A stretch of DNA of 33,629 nucleotides from Mucidula mucida (Eukaryota; Basidiomycota; Agaricomycetes; Agaricales; Physalacriaceae): positions 1-33,629 of the forward strand of contig JADNYV010000372.1 in assembly GCA_015501055.1 (NCBI GenBank), written 5' to 3'. The notes beneath the pieces were generated by a model that was not told the DNA's origin, made no database searches, and saw only the letters and a program-made list of their open reading frames with translations. Positions 1 through 11,795 of this stretch are shown here, piece by piece. How positions within the stretch are numbered: the first letter of the stretch is position 1; every line of letters begins with the position of its first letter. A program made the translations under genes and the position numbers.

Positions 1-623
1 AGCAGTGCTAGGGAGAACATCGTGGTCGAGACTCGAGGAAGAGACAGTCTCAACGCGTCGCTGTGGCTTGACATGTGTGAAAATTTCTCACGGGATCGTT
101 CTAGTCGACTCTGCCTGCCATCCAAGATGGCAATGGTCGTAAGTAAGTGGCGTTGTTGAAGAAGAAACATTTGCCGCCGTCCGGTAGTGATCGGGATGGC
201 GCGTGCCGGTCCTTTCTCTAACCACCATCCCATGCACCAGCGTTGATTCGGCAACGTTGCAGACATCCTCTTCTTCATCGTAGTCGCCTTACTGGACGTG
301 TTTTTGGCCTGAATGTGCGCGTTTTCTTGCTTGCTTTCTGCTCAGGATTTATTCGTTGACGCAGCTGCTCGTCGCGACACCCATCTCATGATGGCACAAG
401 TTTAGACATTATTGGACACCGTCAACAGTCAGCAAGACTAACCTATGAATCATGACTGTTCGCACCTGGACAAGTCAACATGGAAGATCACCTTGCATAT
501 GATGGTTGCTGCCAGTGCCCCGGAGCCGTCCCCATATATTTATATGCCATCATCCATGTGCTTCCTCTTGTCAACCATATCCACCCTCGGCCAATATTCT
601 GAGCCGCGCGTCTTCCCATAGCA
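1..623. other. 5' flank without a recognisable gene
   Basis: No reading frame here shows a protein family I recognise, and the longer frames overlap each other on both strands. The stretch ends at the ATG of the kinesin-like locus, so its last few hundred bases probably hold that gene's promoter. I see no clear TATA box or other site. Confidence 0.4.
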
Positions 624-2732
624 ATGGCAGCCTCCGCAACCGAAGTCACTACCCATCTCTCCACCTTTCGCGGTCTCCTCAAGGAATGGTCTGACGCGCA
701 ACCTCCCATGAAAGGGTTCGCTAGTCCTTTGGGACAGGGACATGCGGAGAAGAATATTGTGGTTGCGTTCAGGACGCGTCCTCCCCTTGACGGCGAGGCA
801 GAGACCAAGTTCCATGCTCTAGAGGACCAGCAAGATGAACGAGAAAGAGGAACACGACACTCAACCTTGTCTGGGCATTACCCCGATGAGTGCTGAACCG
901 GGTCTTTTTGTGGCTCATGTTCCCTGCAAGAAGGTGTGTTACGCGTTGATTGCTGTTCTTCTCGGTCTCATGTGCACGGCAGTGGAACGGCCATACTCTT
1001 ACTCATAAGGAATATTGTGCAGATCTCGCTTTTGGGCCGGATATCGACACTGAAGAGGTCTACCAGAGATGCGTCGTTGCTAATAACGTACGCTCAGCTT
1101 TTGCCTCGCAAAGTTATCTGTTGAATGTCTGTAGATTCTCCCATTGGTCCTATCAGGCGGTCTTGGATGTATTCTCGCATACGGTCAGACGAGCAGCGGC
1201 AAAACGTTCACCATGGAAGGAATCGAGGCCTGCATCTCCCGTGATCTTTTCAACGCCGCTCGTAGTGTTGGTCAAAGGCTCGCACCAGATGTAGGAGACG
1301 ACGACCTCTTTGAATTCAGGGTTACATTCCTTGAGCTGCTTGGCAAGCATGCTACGGACCTGGTCGACCAAGACAAAGGCGAGGTAGCCATCCACGAGGA
1401 TACGGTTGGTAACGTCCGACCGAGACTCACCTATACACCGGTCCACACCTCAGAGGAATTGCAAACACTAATAATGTCGGCATTATCTCATCGGCGTGTA
1501 GTCGCTACGGATAGGAACGCCACCAGCAGTCGGAGTCATGCCGTGTTGACTATTCATGTAAAGAACAAGACGCTGCCGTACGCCGAGGAGGGCCAGTTGG
1601 TTCTTGTCGAGTAAGCATTGGCACTTCTCCCAAGTTCTGATACTGACCACAAGGTAGTCTCGCGGGCAGTGAGCGTTATGAAGACTCCAAAGGGCACGAC
1701 AAACAGCGCATGAAGGAGTCGAGGGAGAATAATGAGAGTTTGATGAATCTGAAGGAGTGTGTTCGAGCCAAAGCCAAAATGGCGGCGGAAGACGGTTTTG
1801 TGCACATTCCGTGGCGCTCCAACAAGTTGACTATGTTACTCAAGGTGCCGTCCGCTTTTCAATGCCTTTCTCCAAATATTAACCGTTCCTACAGCCTCTG
1901 TTTGACATTGAGTCTAGACAACCTTCATCTGCAGTCATTATCGCGCATGTGTCACCGCATATCCAAGATAGTGTTCACAGCACTAACACACTTTCGTATG
2001 CCGCACCTTTCCTAACTATACCACCGAAGCCGCGCGGACCAGCACCGTACGACCGCGAAGGACCCGAGAACGTGGGATACCGCCCGCACGAGAGAGTGGC
2101 TGCGACGTGAATCCGGGAAACACGTCAAGAAAAGGATGGTTGCGGAGAAGAAGGTCAAGGCGAAACACGCTAGATTGGCTGGCAAAGCCGCAGACACTAG
2201 GGAGGTTCAAGTCGACGACCTGGGGTTGGACTTGGAGAAAGTTTGCCCTGACGGGTATACGGCTAAGAACCTCGGCGCGTTGTACACGACGCAGTTCGTT
2301 CAGCGCTGCATCGCTGCGCGGACCTCAGGCAAGCTTGAGCATGTAAAGCAGATGTCGGTGGAGGTGATTGGACAGCTGTTCTATCTGGTCATGACCGCAA
2401 AGACCCGGTCGAGGAATGCGGTAATGAAGAGTCGGAAGCCTCTTGCGGTGGAGACCTATGGTGCGTATATTCCGACTTTCTGATTCCCGTTGTGCTTAGT
2501 CGTGAATAGGCGACGCCCCGAGTGTAGACCTTGCTGAAGAGGACCCAGACCTGAACGCGGACAGTCAAGAGGCCTAGGAACATTTCATGTGGGATAGCGA
2601 GAAAGATGATGTGATGAGGATAGAGAAGCAGGAGACATGTCGAGAGCGCCTTATGATAAGTTTGTGAGGGAGAAGGTCCAGGCATGGAAGGCGATCAAGG
2701 CTCAGAGGTTGCTCCGAATTGCTGACGCCTAG
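624..2732 (+). pseudogene. Kinesin-13-type motor protein, frame-broken
   Basis: Kinesins are microtubule ATPases; the kinesin-13 (KIF2/MCAK) group mostly depolymerises microtubule ends. The start (ATG 624) leads into a motor-domain opening, IVVAFRTRPPL. Inferred exons continue after introns 934-982, 1088-1134, 1611-1657, 1845-1894 and about 2461-2509. The P-loop AYGQTSSGKTFTM lies in exon 3, followed by switch I-like NATSSRSHAV, switch II LAGSERYEDSKGHDKQRM, and HIPWRSNKLTMLLK. The SKGHDKQRMKESREINxSL-like pattern is what points to kinesin-13. The frame breaks at about 825-850 (+1), again at about 2050-2060 (+1, just before KDPRTWD), then meets an in-frame TAG at 2575 and shifts once more near 2630 before a final tail ending at 2732. 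The motor core between the breaks is perfectly conserved, so this is either a young pseudogene or a gene hit by sequence indels. Confidence 0.85.
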
Positions 2733-4191
2733 GTATGTTTGACGTGTTTTTCAATGATATCTTACTTACGGTTGTACGAAGAACATTTATCGTAACATCA
2801 TCATTTTGGAACGATCTCACGTTCGCCATCACTTGTTATGCTTTGAACGCTGAATACAATTGAGTTTTCAAAACATGGTTGTGCCAGCAGGATCATGCTA
2901 GATGAAGTTTTGGCCTCCGTCCCGTGCAGTGTTTTAGCGTCGCGAGCTCAGGTGTTTACTGGACACCGACCTGGATCTCGCACGCGAGAGGTTCGTGTTT
3001 GAATGCTCGAAGTGCGAGTTGATGTTCTGCTATTTGGTTGTTATGAACTATTCGTGTTGCTGTTCGTCTTACGGAACTTTTAATTTCGCTATGAATTCCG
3101 AGTTCAGGTGGCGAAGCGAGAACTTTCTTGTTGTTTCTCATAGGTTGTCTTCAAGAAAGTCTGCTTGACTCGCACAATACAACAACTTTGAGTCTACGGT
3201 ACATATTTCTGAAACTTTGTTAATACAAAAAATCTCAAGTTGGAGGAGTAGCAGATGCGGGACTACTCGTATGATGCAAGGTCAGTGCCATTACATTGTC
3301 ATACCTGCTGTCTAACGTGGGCCAAACCTCAACGAACGACGGGAATTTCCTTTGAAATACATTTCTGCACTCGCAGGCACTCTACCGAGTTATTTTTCGG
3401 TGCTAGCCAGCCAATCTGAAATTTAGGATGGGGGAGAGTGCAGCAAAGACAGTCCTTGCTGCTGTATACTAGTTATGTGTCTGGATGCTCCTTTTGTTCA
3501 CCTTTTTGTGTTCAGACTCATCAACAGTGTGGATGTTGACTGGTACCCCTTTGTTTTTTTGTTGATAACTCCTCTTCTTGCTTGCAGCATTCGCCGCTAC
3601 TGCCGAAGATATGTACTTGAACTATGCTCAGACCTGCTGGTACGCGCCGACATCGCGCGTGTTCGCTATTGGACTGTTCGATTGAACGAGTACGGTGGGC
3701 GGGAGGACGTCTGTCCAAAAAGGGAAGCACCGGGCCCCGGCAGGGCGGGTGCCGCGATCGATTTTTGTCTCCGACCACCACATTGCGCCTGGCATCATGG
3801 ACATGGTCGGCCTCTCTCATAGACAGTGACATTATCGACTCGAGGACCGGCCATTCGACTTTAAAATCGCGACTTATGCGGCGTCCTAAAGACCAACAAC
3901 GAAACGGAGATGGAATGATGCGCCGCGGTCTTTTACATGGAATCGTGCTCAGAACAAGAACCTGCGCCACGAATGGACCCACTGCGCCATTTGTGTTAGA
4001 TTGGCTGTCAGGTAAGCCCGTCCTTGTTTTCACAGCCTTGTTGTGAGAAAAACAATAAACTTCTTATTGTAGGACAAGCGTCGTGGTCTTTTTGAACAAC
4101 ATGGACCCCTCCAGGAACAGTATAATAGCCAATCAATTCCTCTACTTGTTGTCCCATACCTTCCTTCTCCAACCATTTGCGAACATACACC
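2733..4191. other. Intergenic, possible decayed coding trace at about 3.6-4.0 kb
   Basis: No intact gene is visible. Around 3560-4010 on the plus strand several frames stay open and one reads like a protein (for example WYAPTSRVFAIGLFD and then IFVSDHHIAPGIMDMVGLSH), but it contains stops and matches no family I know. An AATAAA and a small CAATAA/TTATTG hairpin lie at about 4050-4070. Confidence 0.3.
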
Positions 4192-6155
4192 ATGGTCGAA
4201 AGCACCGCCACAAAAAGAGGAATCGAGGACACAGATGCCGGGTACAATGCCCCACCCAGTCCCGGAGGCGGATTACAGCCACCTACAAAACGCCGCAGAA
4301 TGGAAACAGACGATAAGCAGGATACTTGTCGAAAGCCCAATCATCCATGCGAGTCATTGGGATGCCTTCCCAAGAACATCTTGAATACGGTGTGGGATCA
4401 ATCAACAGTCGTCTAGCATTCCAGTATTCACGCGTTCTTCCTTTAGATAATGTCGCATTTGGATCCCCTTGACCTGCTTCGTGTTAGCTGTCTTCAGACC
4501 AAGTTCCGCCACATCGTTCAAGAGGATCCTTCGTTATGGGACACGGCCCGCGAGAATTTCATGGCCGTAAATCCCTCCTTCGAAACATTGCTCCCAATTC
4601 TTCCTGGTCTTTCCGAGGCAGCGTGCATCAATCTGCTCTTTGGCATGCAATGCAGTGTGAGTTAGCTTCATGCCATCATCTGAACATATCTTTAATATCC
4701 TCATTTAGCGATGCTCTGCAATCCGCAAGTTAGATTGGAGGATTCGATGGGGCTATCATGTTCTACGTTGCGAGAAGTGTGCGCGTACTGGGAAATGGCC
4801 TGGGTGAGTCCTTTTCCCCCTAGGGTTTCGTCCGTGCTAAAATCATATCTAGCAAGCTTCTTCGTTTCGAGGAAAACATAGGGTCCGACGAGCTAAAAAG
4901 CTTTCAAGCGCGCGAGTTGTTTGTTCTCGCCTGGGCGGAACAAATGGCTCCAACGATAGAGGCCGAAAGAGATGCTCGTAAACGTCGTTTCAATTTGTAC
5001 GTTCTTTTCAGAGGAATCGCGTTGAACAGTAATGCTAATCTGTACGCTCATCTCAGAATCATTGATAAGCTGTGCGCTGCCGGATGGAAGAAGGAGCTTG
5101 TTGGCTCCACAAAGTCTAAATTGCGCAGACTTCCCATCGTACGCCAATCCGAGATTTTGACAGAACAAGGTTGGTTGTACCACTAAGGGCTGTATTACGA
5201 TGCTCAACACGCGTTATAGCCTGGAACAAGATCAAACTAGAGGTGCTTGCATTTATGGAAGGGCGTCGGGCCAAACGCATCGATGTCACCACTAAACGAC
5301 TTAAGAAGTTCCTGGAATTGTACAAAGAGGCGACGGCTACCTTACCTGCTAGTACCCCTCGACTGAACGCCATCGACATCGCCAGCGCATGGACATTCTC
5401 TGGCCCCATTTACGAAACAGATATCGAGAAGGAAGTCCAATGGCCTTGTGCCGAGGCGTTCAACAAGGACGTCGCTTCCGCTAATGAGGCGATGCTCGGC
5501 ATGATGCAGGATAGACTTCTCAAGCTCATGGACGAGCGAGGCCTCTCGCGCCATCCATTGCAGACGCCAGAGGAGCAACTTGAATCTGTCCGGTTCAAAT
5601 GCACTTCATGCTCCAAGGGACTCGTTTATCCTGCGGTGCTAACGCATTCATGCGGGGCACGGCGCTACCAGCGAGCGCGTGTCGTCAAGGGTGTAGAGGA
5701 GGGAGGCGACGTGATTGAGTATTCATTGCAGCGGAAGTGTAGGTGGCGAGGGGACGACTTTGTCGCTGTAGCGCCGAGCCCGACGAGGAAGCTGTTGGCC
5801 AGGGTTCAAGCCGCGAAGAAGGCGATGTATGTTTGTCGGACGTGCCATGCGGATAGTAGCTGTAACAATCCGTTTTGGAGTGAGGAGCGGTTGGGGGTGT
5901 TGAATTGGCAGGAGGCTGCTGTAAGTTCTTACTTTTCTCCTTGAACTGGTGAGCTGACGGCTTTGATGTCTATAGGCGCACAAGCATCACGATGATTGGT
6001 TGATTGTTAAGGACCGATCGTCAATGGAGTTCGCGCAGGAGAGGATCAAGATGGAGAAAGAGCAGATGGGAAGGGATTTCGATAGGACTATTCATGGGGT
6101 TGAGTATGAGTTGGCGGGTGATGAGGTTTGGAACCTGCGAGAAGCGAGACGATGA
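4192..6155 (+). CDS. F-box domain protein, seven exons, intact
   Basis: F-box proteins are substrate-receptor subunits of SCF (Skp1-Cullin-F-box) ubiquitin ligases; the target here is unknown. Exons 4192-4389, 4447-4656, 4709-4803, 4853-4996, 5057-5169, 5220-5920 and 5976-6155 sum to 1641 nt in one frame, giving 546 residues. The F-box is formed across the first splice: LPKNILNT joined to IMSHLDPLDLLRVS, followed by FRHIV and SLWDTARENF, the usual basidiomycete pattern. Before it is a basic, nuclear-signal-like stretch (PPTKRRRMETDD). Downstream are two Cys-pair zones that could bind zinc: RCEKCARTGKWP and later CTSCSKGL, HSCGA and CRTCHADSSC. The introns are 49-60 bp with GT..AG ends. The C-terminus is charged and helical. 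I am confident in the F-box call; the exact donor at 5169 is less certain. Confidence 0.85.
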
Positions 6156-6916
6156 GACATGTTGTTTTGCATCATATATTTACGGTAGCGTATAGATTAA
6201 TAGTTCCTTCTGTTCTCCAGACTCTAGTCGCAAAGTGGAAGTCCGCGTCTGCTCAATGAGGACTAACCCGCTTTTTCCTTCCTACCATCATCATCGACCT
6301 TTGCTACCAATATTCCTGGCATTGAGTAGATACGTTATTGGCTCTACGGACTCGCTTTTCTTGCTCGCTCTAGTCCTCCAGATGTAGGCTCTGAACAAAA
6401 GATTTAGATTTTGTTTCGGCAGACTGGGAGTTGTCTGTACACACAAGCAAATATCCAATGATTGACTGTAAAACGGTCGTATCCTCCTTTGAGGATTCGG
6501 AATTGCCACTTCTCAGGTTTGTCGTGATTCTTCTACGCGCTCTACCGGAAGTTGACTCTCTGCCTCTAGCAAAAAAAGCTATAACGCACTCAGGGCTAGG
6601 GTGTGCCACTGATGGCGCGCGCGATTGACCTTCCGTATGTGGTCATTTCAGAACAAAGGAAGGACCGGCGGTCAAAGACCACCACGCCTCCTGCTCAATC
6701 GGGTTATAAACGCAATTGGTTAGCCACTCGAGAACACACCTGACATATGTGGCTACTCGTAAATTCTGTGCTCAATTGCTTTTCGCTTCTGGAGGCGTCT
6801 ATAAAGCGCTGCTGCATGGGATGGGTTCCTTAGCACCTTGCCCCACATATACCGTCTCTGATAACTGTCCCGTCTCATCTGCGTCTTCTACGTTTTTTTT
6901 CTGCATATACACCAAA
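6156..6916. other. Intergenic region and promoter of the zinc-finger gene
   Basis: No gene is recognised. Short frames on both strands overlap and lack family motifs. The right part holds two TATA-like boxes upstream of the zinc-finger gene, listed separately. Confidence 0.4.
6800..6806 (+). promoter_or_regulatory. TATA-like box upstream of zinc-finger gene
   Basis: TATAAAG lies 117 bp before the ATG at 6917. A second box, TATAAA at 6705-6710, lies further upstream. Position and sequence fit a fungal core promoter; which box is used is not known. Confidence 0.45.
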
Positions 6917-7993
6917 ATGCCGGTGAGTACCGCGTCGCACCCCGCCTCATTGCCATATATGGCCACCATTGTTCTCCTTGATTGCTATTGCTGACCCGAC
7001 TGTTGTTGTGCTCAGACATGCCCACTCTGTGCTCAAACTATCACCCGAAATGCGCTCAAGCGCCATATGGCTACGCACAACCCCGATACCAAGGCGTATG
7101 TTGATCATCCGAAATGGCTGTAGCGATAAGCTGACTTGATTTGTACAGTCTCGCCTGTCCCTACGCCCACACCGGGTGCGCACTTACCTTCCGCCAGCCA
7201 GTCAACTTGAAGACGCATGTCGAGGCGAAGTAAGCGACTGGTGTTCCGTCGTGTGCGTGTAACTCATCATGGGTGTTACAGGCATACGCTGAGGAAGTGG
7301 CGTTGCGCACACTGTCTGGAGGTTCTGTCGAGCCAGTCGTCGCATATCCGACATTGTCAGCGCAAGCATAGTGAACATGGGTATGCCAAGCAGCGACGCG
7401 GGGCTAAGCGCCGCACTTCGACTTCGTCGTCAACATCCTCCATCCACTCTCCCGCTCCCACCTTCCCCGCTGGACCTCAGCAGGAGATGAAGTTCGACGA
7501 CGTTCTCATGGATACAACGTACTTCGTTGACGCCATGACCGCCCTCGATGTCCAGCCGCTCGCTGTCGCTGTCGAGACATCTCTCTTACTCCACACAACC
7601 AACTCCGACACGTTTGACTGGTTGTCATGGTCTATAAACGAGAAGGACTGGAGCCTCACGGAGGATCCACTTGCCTATATCACCGGTGTCAATCTGCCAG
7701 ACTTTGACTTTGAGGCAGAACTCGGTCGAGTACAGTCTGAGCTGTTTTCCCAGTCTTCACCACCACCGCCACCACCATCGTCTTATTGTCCATCATCATC
7801 GTCTTCAGCTTACTCTCCTCCTTCGTCGCCTCACTGTGGCTTGCATTTTGCGCCTCCATCTCCGCCCGCGTCGCATAGGTATTACGACGTGTCCACCATT
7901 GAGCATGTACCACCAGTGTTCTCTCCCCTGCTTCCTTCAGGATGGAATTTTGATCCCACGTCCTATTCCGCTTTCCTCTATTCATTCTCATAG
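6917..7993 (+). CDS. C2H2 zinc-finger protein, three fingers, intact
   Basis: A likely DNA-binding transcription factor. Exons 6917-6922, 7016-7095, 7149-7229 and 7282-7993 give 879 nt, 292 residues. The first exon is only ATG CCG. Finger 1 reads CPLCAQTITRNALKRHMATH, finger 2 begins CPYAHTGCALTF and ends HVEAKH, and finger 3 begins CAHCLEVL and ends HCQRKH. All three keep the Cys2-His2 spacing, with finger 2 having a longer gap between its cysteines. After a basic block (QRRGAKRRTS) come Ser-rich stretches, an acidic and aromatic middle (DFDFEAELG), and long runs of Pro and Ser near residues 205-245, typical of activation domains. Splice phases agree at every joint. The target genes cannot be inferred from sequence. 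Confidence 0.85.
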
Positions 7994-8767
7994 ACGCCAT
8001 CAAATGATTTACGGAGACAGAAACCGGAATGGATGCACGACGCGGTATGGGACTACCACACAGAATACCGGCTGTTGCCCGTTCCTCTTCCCATGGACAC
8101 CTGCACAGCGGGTTGGATGGCAATGTCCCCAGCCCACCCGGGCCCAGTATTTCCGTTGGATGATAATGTTTCCATTGGCTGGTGCCGGTGTCCCCATCCC
8201 GTCGAGGATTCGGTAAACGGCTGGATGACAATGTCCCCAGCCGATCGGTGGATCTTGGTGTTATCTTGAAAGTTTCGTCTGTGGTTGCCAGAGGTTGTGA
8301 TCGGCAAGTGGGGCTTGTAGTGCACTGAGTTTCTGGGATACCGCCTTTCTCCGACTGCGTTGCTTTTGTTCCGGAGATTTACTTGTATTTGTACGTTGTA
8401 TCGTTAGTGTACATTTTCTCTCTCTCGTGTTCGCTGCCGTTTTCCGGCCATCTTCGATGATTCGGCAATGCTTTGCTCACCCTGTTGTATATTCGAAATG
8501 TCCTCCAAAACGCGTGTCTTCTTTTTAGTGTGGGCAGACAAAATCTCGCTTCCAAAGAGGTGCTTTGTCTAGGACAACGAAGATGGGGATCGAGGAGGAG
8601 AGAAGCTGTTGACGTCGCGGAGAGGACTCGAGAAGTGCGCCGAGATTGGGCGTTTTCTTGGACAGCGAGGAGTCGACGGCAGTGAGATCGTAGTGTCCCT
8701 CCTGTTCGTTGAACCAAGTTGAAGAGGATTTGAGGTGTCGTGGCATGCAAGGCAGTGCTAAGGAATG
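7994..8767. other. 3' flank with weak imperfect repeats
   Basis: Between 8100 and 8250 the motif GGNTGGATGNNAATGTCCCCAGCC occurs twice well (about 8110 and 8220) and once poorly (about 8158). No gene is recognised. The two flanking genes converge here, so this region should carry both 3' ends. Confidence 0.35.
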
Positions 8768-9505
8768 TTAGTGCGGTGAATTCAAGACTGTGCAAGCTAT
8801 CAACGCACGCGTAGCAACGTCATCGCCATCCTGAGGGCGAGGAAGGGGAGCTTGACCTCGGATACCGGCAGCTTGTTGTGTCATGTCGGACGGCGGCGCT
8901 GTTGATACCATTTGCTGGATGGATAATATGGCGGTAGTGATATTCAGGCCAAATGTAGACATTAGGATGGAAGGGTTGACAGTAGTAGGCTGAGGCGCGA
9001 CAGGAGCTTGTTTGATGATGCCAAGAAAGCGCTTGACAACCTTGAGCGGTATAAAGGCACAGACATCGTAGAGAAGGGTCTTGAAGTCCAACTGCTAAGA
9101 AATCGCATAGGCGTGAAGTTGATGGAGGGCTAGGCAAACGGAGTCGTGAGGTACGACGACTTTGCCGTCCTGGAAGAGAGAAAACGGATAGGCTCGATCC
9201 AACTGGAAATGGCTCAAGGAGAGACCACCAAACTTGATCGTCGATGAGCTGATATTTCCGTTGATACACCGAGCGGCTGCTTCAAAGAGGGAGTCGAAGA
9301 TACTGCGAGGCATTGTCGTTGGAGCTTTAGGTCTGCCAAAGGATTGGGATGTCTCTTCTATCATTTGTTGGCAAAAGTCGGTGGGAAATATCTCCATTTC
9401 AATCCGCCTAAGAGGGTATTGGGCGTTGAGGGCATCGACGAGCTGGCGCGTATCGTGGACAATATCGATCTGGATGTTGGATGATGAAAGGGCAAGGAAG
9501 GACAT
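8768..9505 (-). CDS. Hypothetical protein, two exons
   Basis: I do not recognise the family. The model uses ATG at 9505, exon 9505-9155, a 60 bp intron (9154-9095, GTACCT..TTAG) and exon 9094-8768, giving 225 residues. Without splicing, an in-frame TAG at 9097-9095 would cut the protein. The intron removes it, keeps phase 0 and has normal size, so splicing is the better reading. The first half is mixed helical (IQIDIVHDTRQLVDALNAQYPLRRIEMEIF is visible in pieces); the second has a hydrophobic segment (FKTLLYDVCAFIPLKVV) and a Thr/Ser/Pro/Gln-rich tail. No signal peptide is evident. An upstream in-frame extension to about 9553 lacks an ATG. Confidence 0.5.
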
Positions 9506-9820
9506 GTTATGGAGAGGCGCATTTATCGGGCTTAGAGAACGTACAGAAAGCAAAGCTTAGCAGCAAACGAGCGGGCGATGGTGGTAGGAGAGAAAGATGG
9601 ATCACCGCGATCGACGTGAACTTTGTTATCAAAGGTGGACCCCAAGTGTGGCACTGTTCTTTGTGGAGGACGCCAAGAAGAAATCACCGTTTTTGTTCCA
9701 GCCAGCAGGTGATAGATCGAAATTCATGAAATAGTGTCCTTGCGCATGGTCAACGACCTCGGAAATCCGAAACGAAACAAGATAGCGCGAACAGACAATA
9801 GCAAAAGAAAACAGTGTCAA

Positions 9821-10090
9821 GTAGGACATACGAAAAATGAAAAATCTGCTTTAACACTGCACGAACAGTGGACTACAGATCTCTAATAGCATGCAACAAT
9901 AGCGTAAAGTAGGATATGAGGGATACAGAATTGAAAAGGTCTGCTTCAACACCGCGCTAACAGTGGACTACAGATGAAAGCAAGGGAACAGCGTACAGTA
10001 GGATGTAGGTAATTAAAAGGGAGAAATCTGCTTCAACACCGCGCGAACAGTGGACTACAGTAATAGAAACCTGTAAAGTAGGGTATAAGT
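9821..10090. repeat. ~88 bp minisatellite, three to four copies
   Basis: The motif GTAGGA recurs at 9821, 9909, 9998 and, as GTAGGG, at 10078 (spacing 88, 89 and 80). Each is followed by a conserved block: ATCTGCTTTAACACTGCACG and onward at 9844-9880, then at 9939-9975 and 10026-10061, each ending ACAGTGGACTACAG. A partial copy may begin near 9783. It lies in the gap between two minus-strand genes, upstream of the 225-residue gene. Confidence 0.85.
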
Positions 10091-10170
10091 AATATGGAAT
10101 GGAGCTATGACGTAGTGTAGAAGAGCAGACCGATGTAGCAAGAGGGTATATGTGAGAACCTACGAGCAAT

Positions 10171-10945
10171 CTAAAATCTATGTGATGTTGGGTATCGGGA
10201 GGTATTTTCTTGACCTTGGCGTAGACCAAGGAGGCGCGCAGGCGGCGTGTATGCCTTCAGCCGCTCCTCTCTTGTCTTCAATGGGCGACTAGCAGTCGCT
10301 GGTGCGAGATTCTCTTTATCGCGCGCTCGTTGGTTGGAGGTACGCTTCCTGCTATGCCATCTACCGCTGGGCCTCAAGGTCCCAGGAGCGCTGGCAATGT
10401 TTTCGAGAGGAGTAAATGATCCAGAGTCAGCCTTAGGCTTCCTCTTCGTGGGTGTGGGTGGTGTAAGAGAAATAGTTGGAGTAGGAAGGAGAATCTGAAG
10501 GTCGCCGTTAGCAGGAGCATGAGCGTCAGCCTCAGGATTTCGTACCTCAACTTCCATTGGGATCGGTTCGACGAATTCAGCGGCTGTAACCTTAGTGGCA
10601 GCGGCCACTGCAGTACGCAAGACAGGAGTCTGCGGCTCCTCAGGTATAGCGGCGATCCCTTGAGCCGTGCAAAGGAGAGAAAGCTCAAGAAGGTCAAGAG
10701 GCGAATGCTGTGGTAGCGCCGCGCGCGCATTGAAGGCCTGAGGCCGGTAGGGATAAGAATCATTCTGGAGTGTAATAGGCGTGGGCTGCGTATGTCAGAA
10801 TCGACGTAGTCGTTAAAAGGAGCCAGCTCACAATGGCCAACTCTTCGGTCTCTTTGACGAGTCGTTCACTGATCGATGTACTGGATTTCCCGAGGAACCA
10901 GGCGATGCAGCGGGAAAGAGTAGAAGTGGTGGAGGTAGCAAACAT
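10171..10945 (-). CDS. Hypothetical protein with basic, nuclear-signal-like motifs
   Basis: Not a family I recognise. ATG at 10945, exon 10945-10832, a 46 bp intron (10831-10786, GTGAGC..GCAG) and exon 10785-10171 give 242 residues with phase 0 kept. The N-terminus is Ser/Thr-rich, then a helix (ISERLVKETEELAI). The middle contains SPLDLLELSLLCTAQGIAAI and an acidic and proline-rich part (LLPTPTISLTPPTPTKRKPK). The last third is strongly basic (RKRTSNQRARDKENLAP, KTREERLKAYTPP). The Thr-Pro motifs and basic clusters would suit a nuclear phosphoprotein, but this is inference only. A different gene appears to end just upstream at 10954. Confidence 0.45.
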
Positions 10946-10953
10946 GGTGGAGG

Positions 10954-11358
10954 TCAGAGAGCAAGAGGGAATCGTCGGTTCCTGCGTTCTGTCCCCAGTA
11001 TAAGAAGGATTCTGCTAAACTCCTGTCGCTGGGATCGTAGACATGTTGTGCGGGTAACGACTCGCCCTGCCAGAAAGCCAATCAGTCATCAGGCGGGGAA
11101 CAGCTTACCCCCAGACAACGGGTCCGAGTTGACGAAGGCATGGCTTTGTAGGATAGTACATACATTACTTTGAAGGGCATCAAATGGTTTTGAAAACCAA
11201 GTGATTCGTGACCCAAGCTCGTGATTGATTGCTTCGTCGATGGGCGCGCGCATGCATTGAGGGTCCGACCTGAGAGGATTCCTTGGCATAAACTGGAGAA
11301 AGACTGTCATGCAGCGCTGTTCCAAGTGCGCGGATCTAATAAACGCAGAGCGTAAGTT
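10954..11358 (-). CDS. Possible 3' exons of an unrecognised gene
   Basis: Two open segments join cleanly: 11358-11109 and 11066-10954, separated by a 42 bp intron with GTAAGC..GGCAG ends; the stop is TGA at 10956-10954. The joined reading contains HLEQRCMTVFLQFMPRNPL and RSQRQEFSRILLILGTERR. An upstream exon probably lies within 11388-11684, where a minus-strand frame is open, but I could not find a donor in the right phase, so the start is undefined. No family is recognised. The stop lies only nine bases before the ATG of the next gene, which makes either boundary doubtful. Confidence 0.25.
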
Positions 11359-11795
11359 CTCAAAAAGAAAACGAGGACTTGCATCCACTAACGCTCTTTA
11401 TAACCAATGTCTGTCCTCCTCCGGAAGCGCAGGGCAAGGTTGAGATGGTCAACTAGTATGAAATAACTGTTCATCGAGTCAATCTCTGCCCTACGACCCG
11501 AAATTCCTGCACAGCCCGACGTATAGAGTAAAGAGGGACAAGTAGTCCGGTCGGGCATTTTAGGCCAAGATGTCGATGGCTCGCAGTGCGGCTCCGGAAA
11601 AGAAATCTGTGAAAAGATGGTGGACGTCGAACGAAGTGAATTTTTGGGCCTATGTCCCAGGTCTGCGGTGGTTTTCAAGTTCAAAAAAGGAGGAGAAAAG
11701 AGAGAGGATTATATACATACCAGCAAGATCAATGACACTGTTTTCGCGGTCTAAAGAACCCAATAATATCCAAAAAGGGCGCTACCTAGTCGCGT

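Noticed and set aside
3521..4033. 170-codon minus-strand frame
   Set aside because: Composition is basic and patternless, and it overlaps open frames on the other strand; no start context or family support.
9095..9097. In-frame TAG that could suggest stop-codon readthrough in the minus-strand gene
   Set aside because: A 60 bp phase-0 intron with GTACCT..TTAG ends removes it, so readthrough is not needed.
10866..11066. Open frame ending at 10866 as the last exon of the 11.1 kb gene
   Set aside because: Splicing at 11109/11066 is phase 1, which leads into another frame stopping at 10954; the longer frame would need a different donor.
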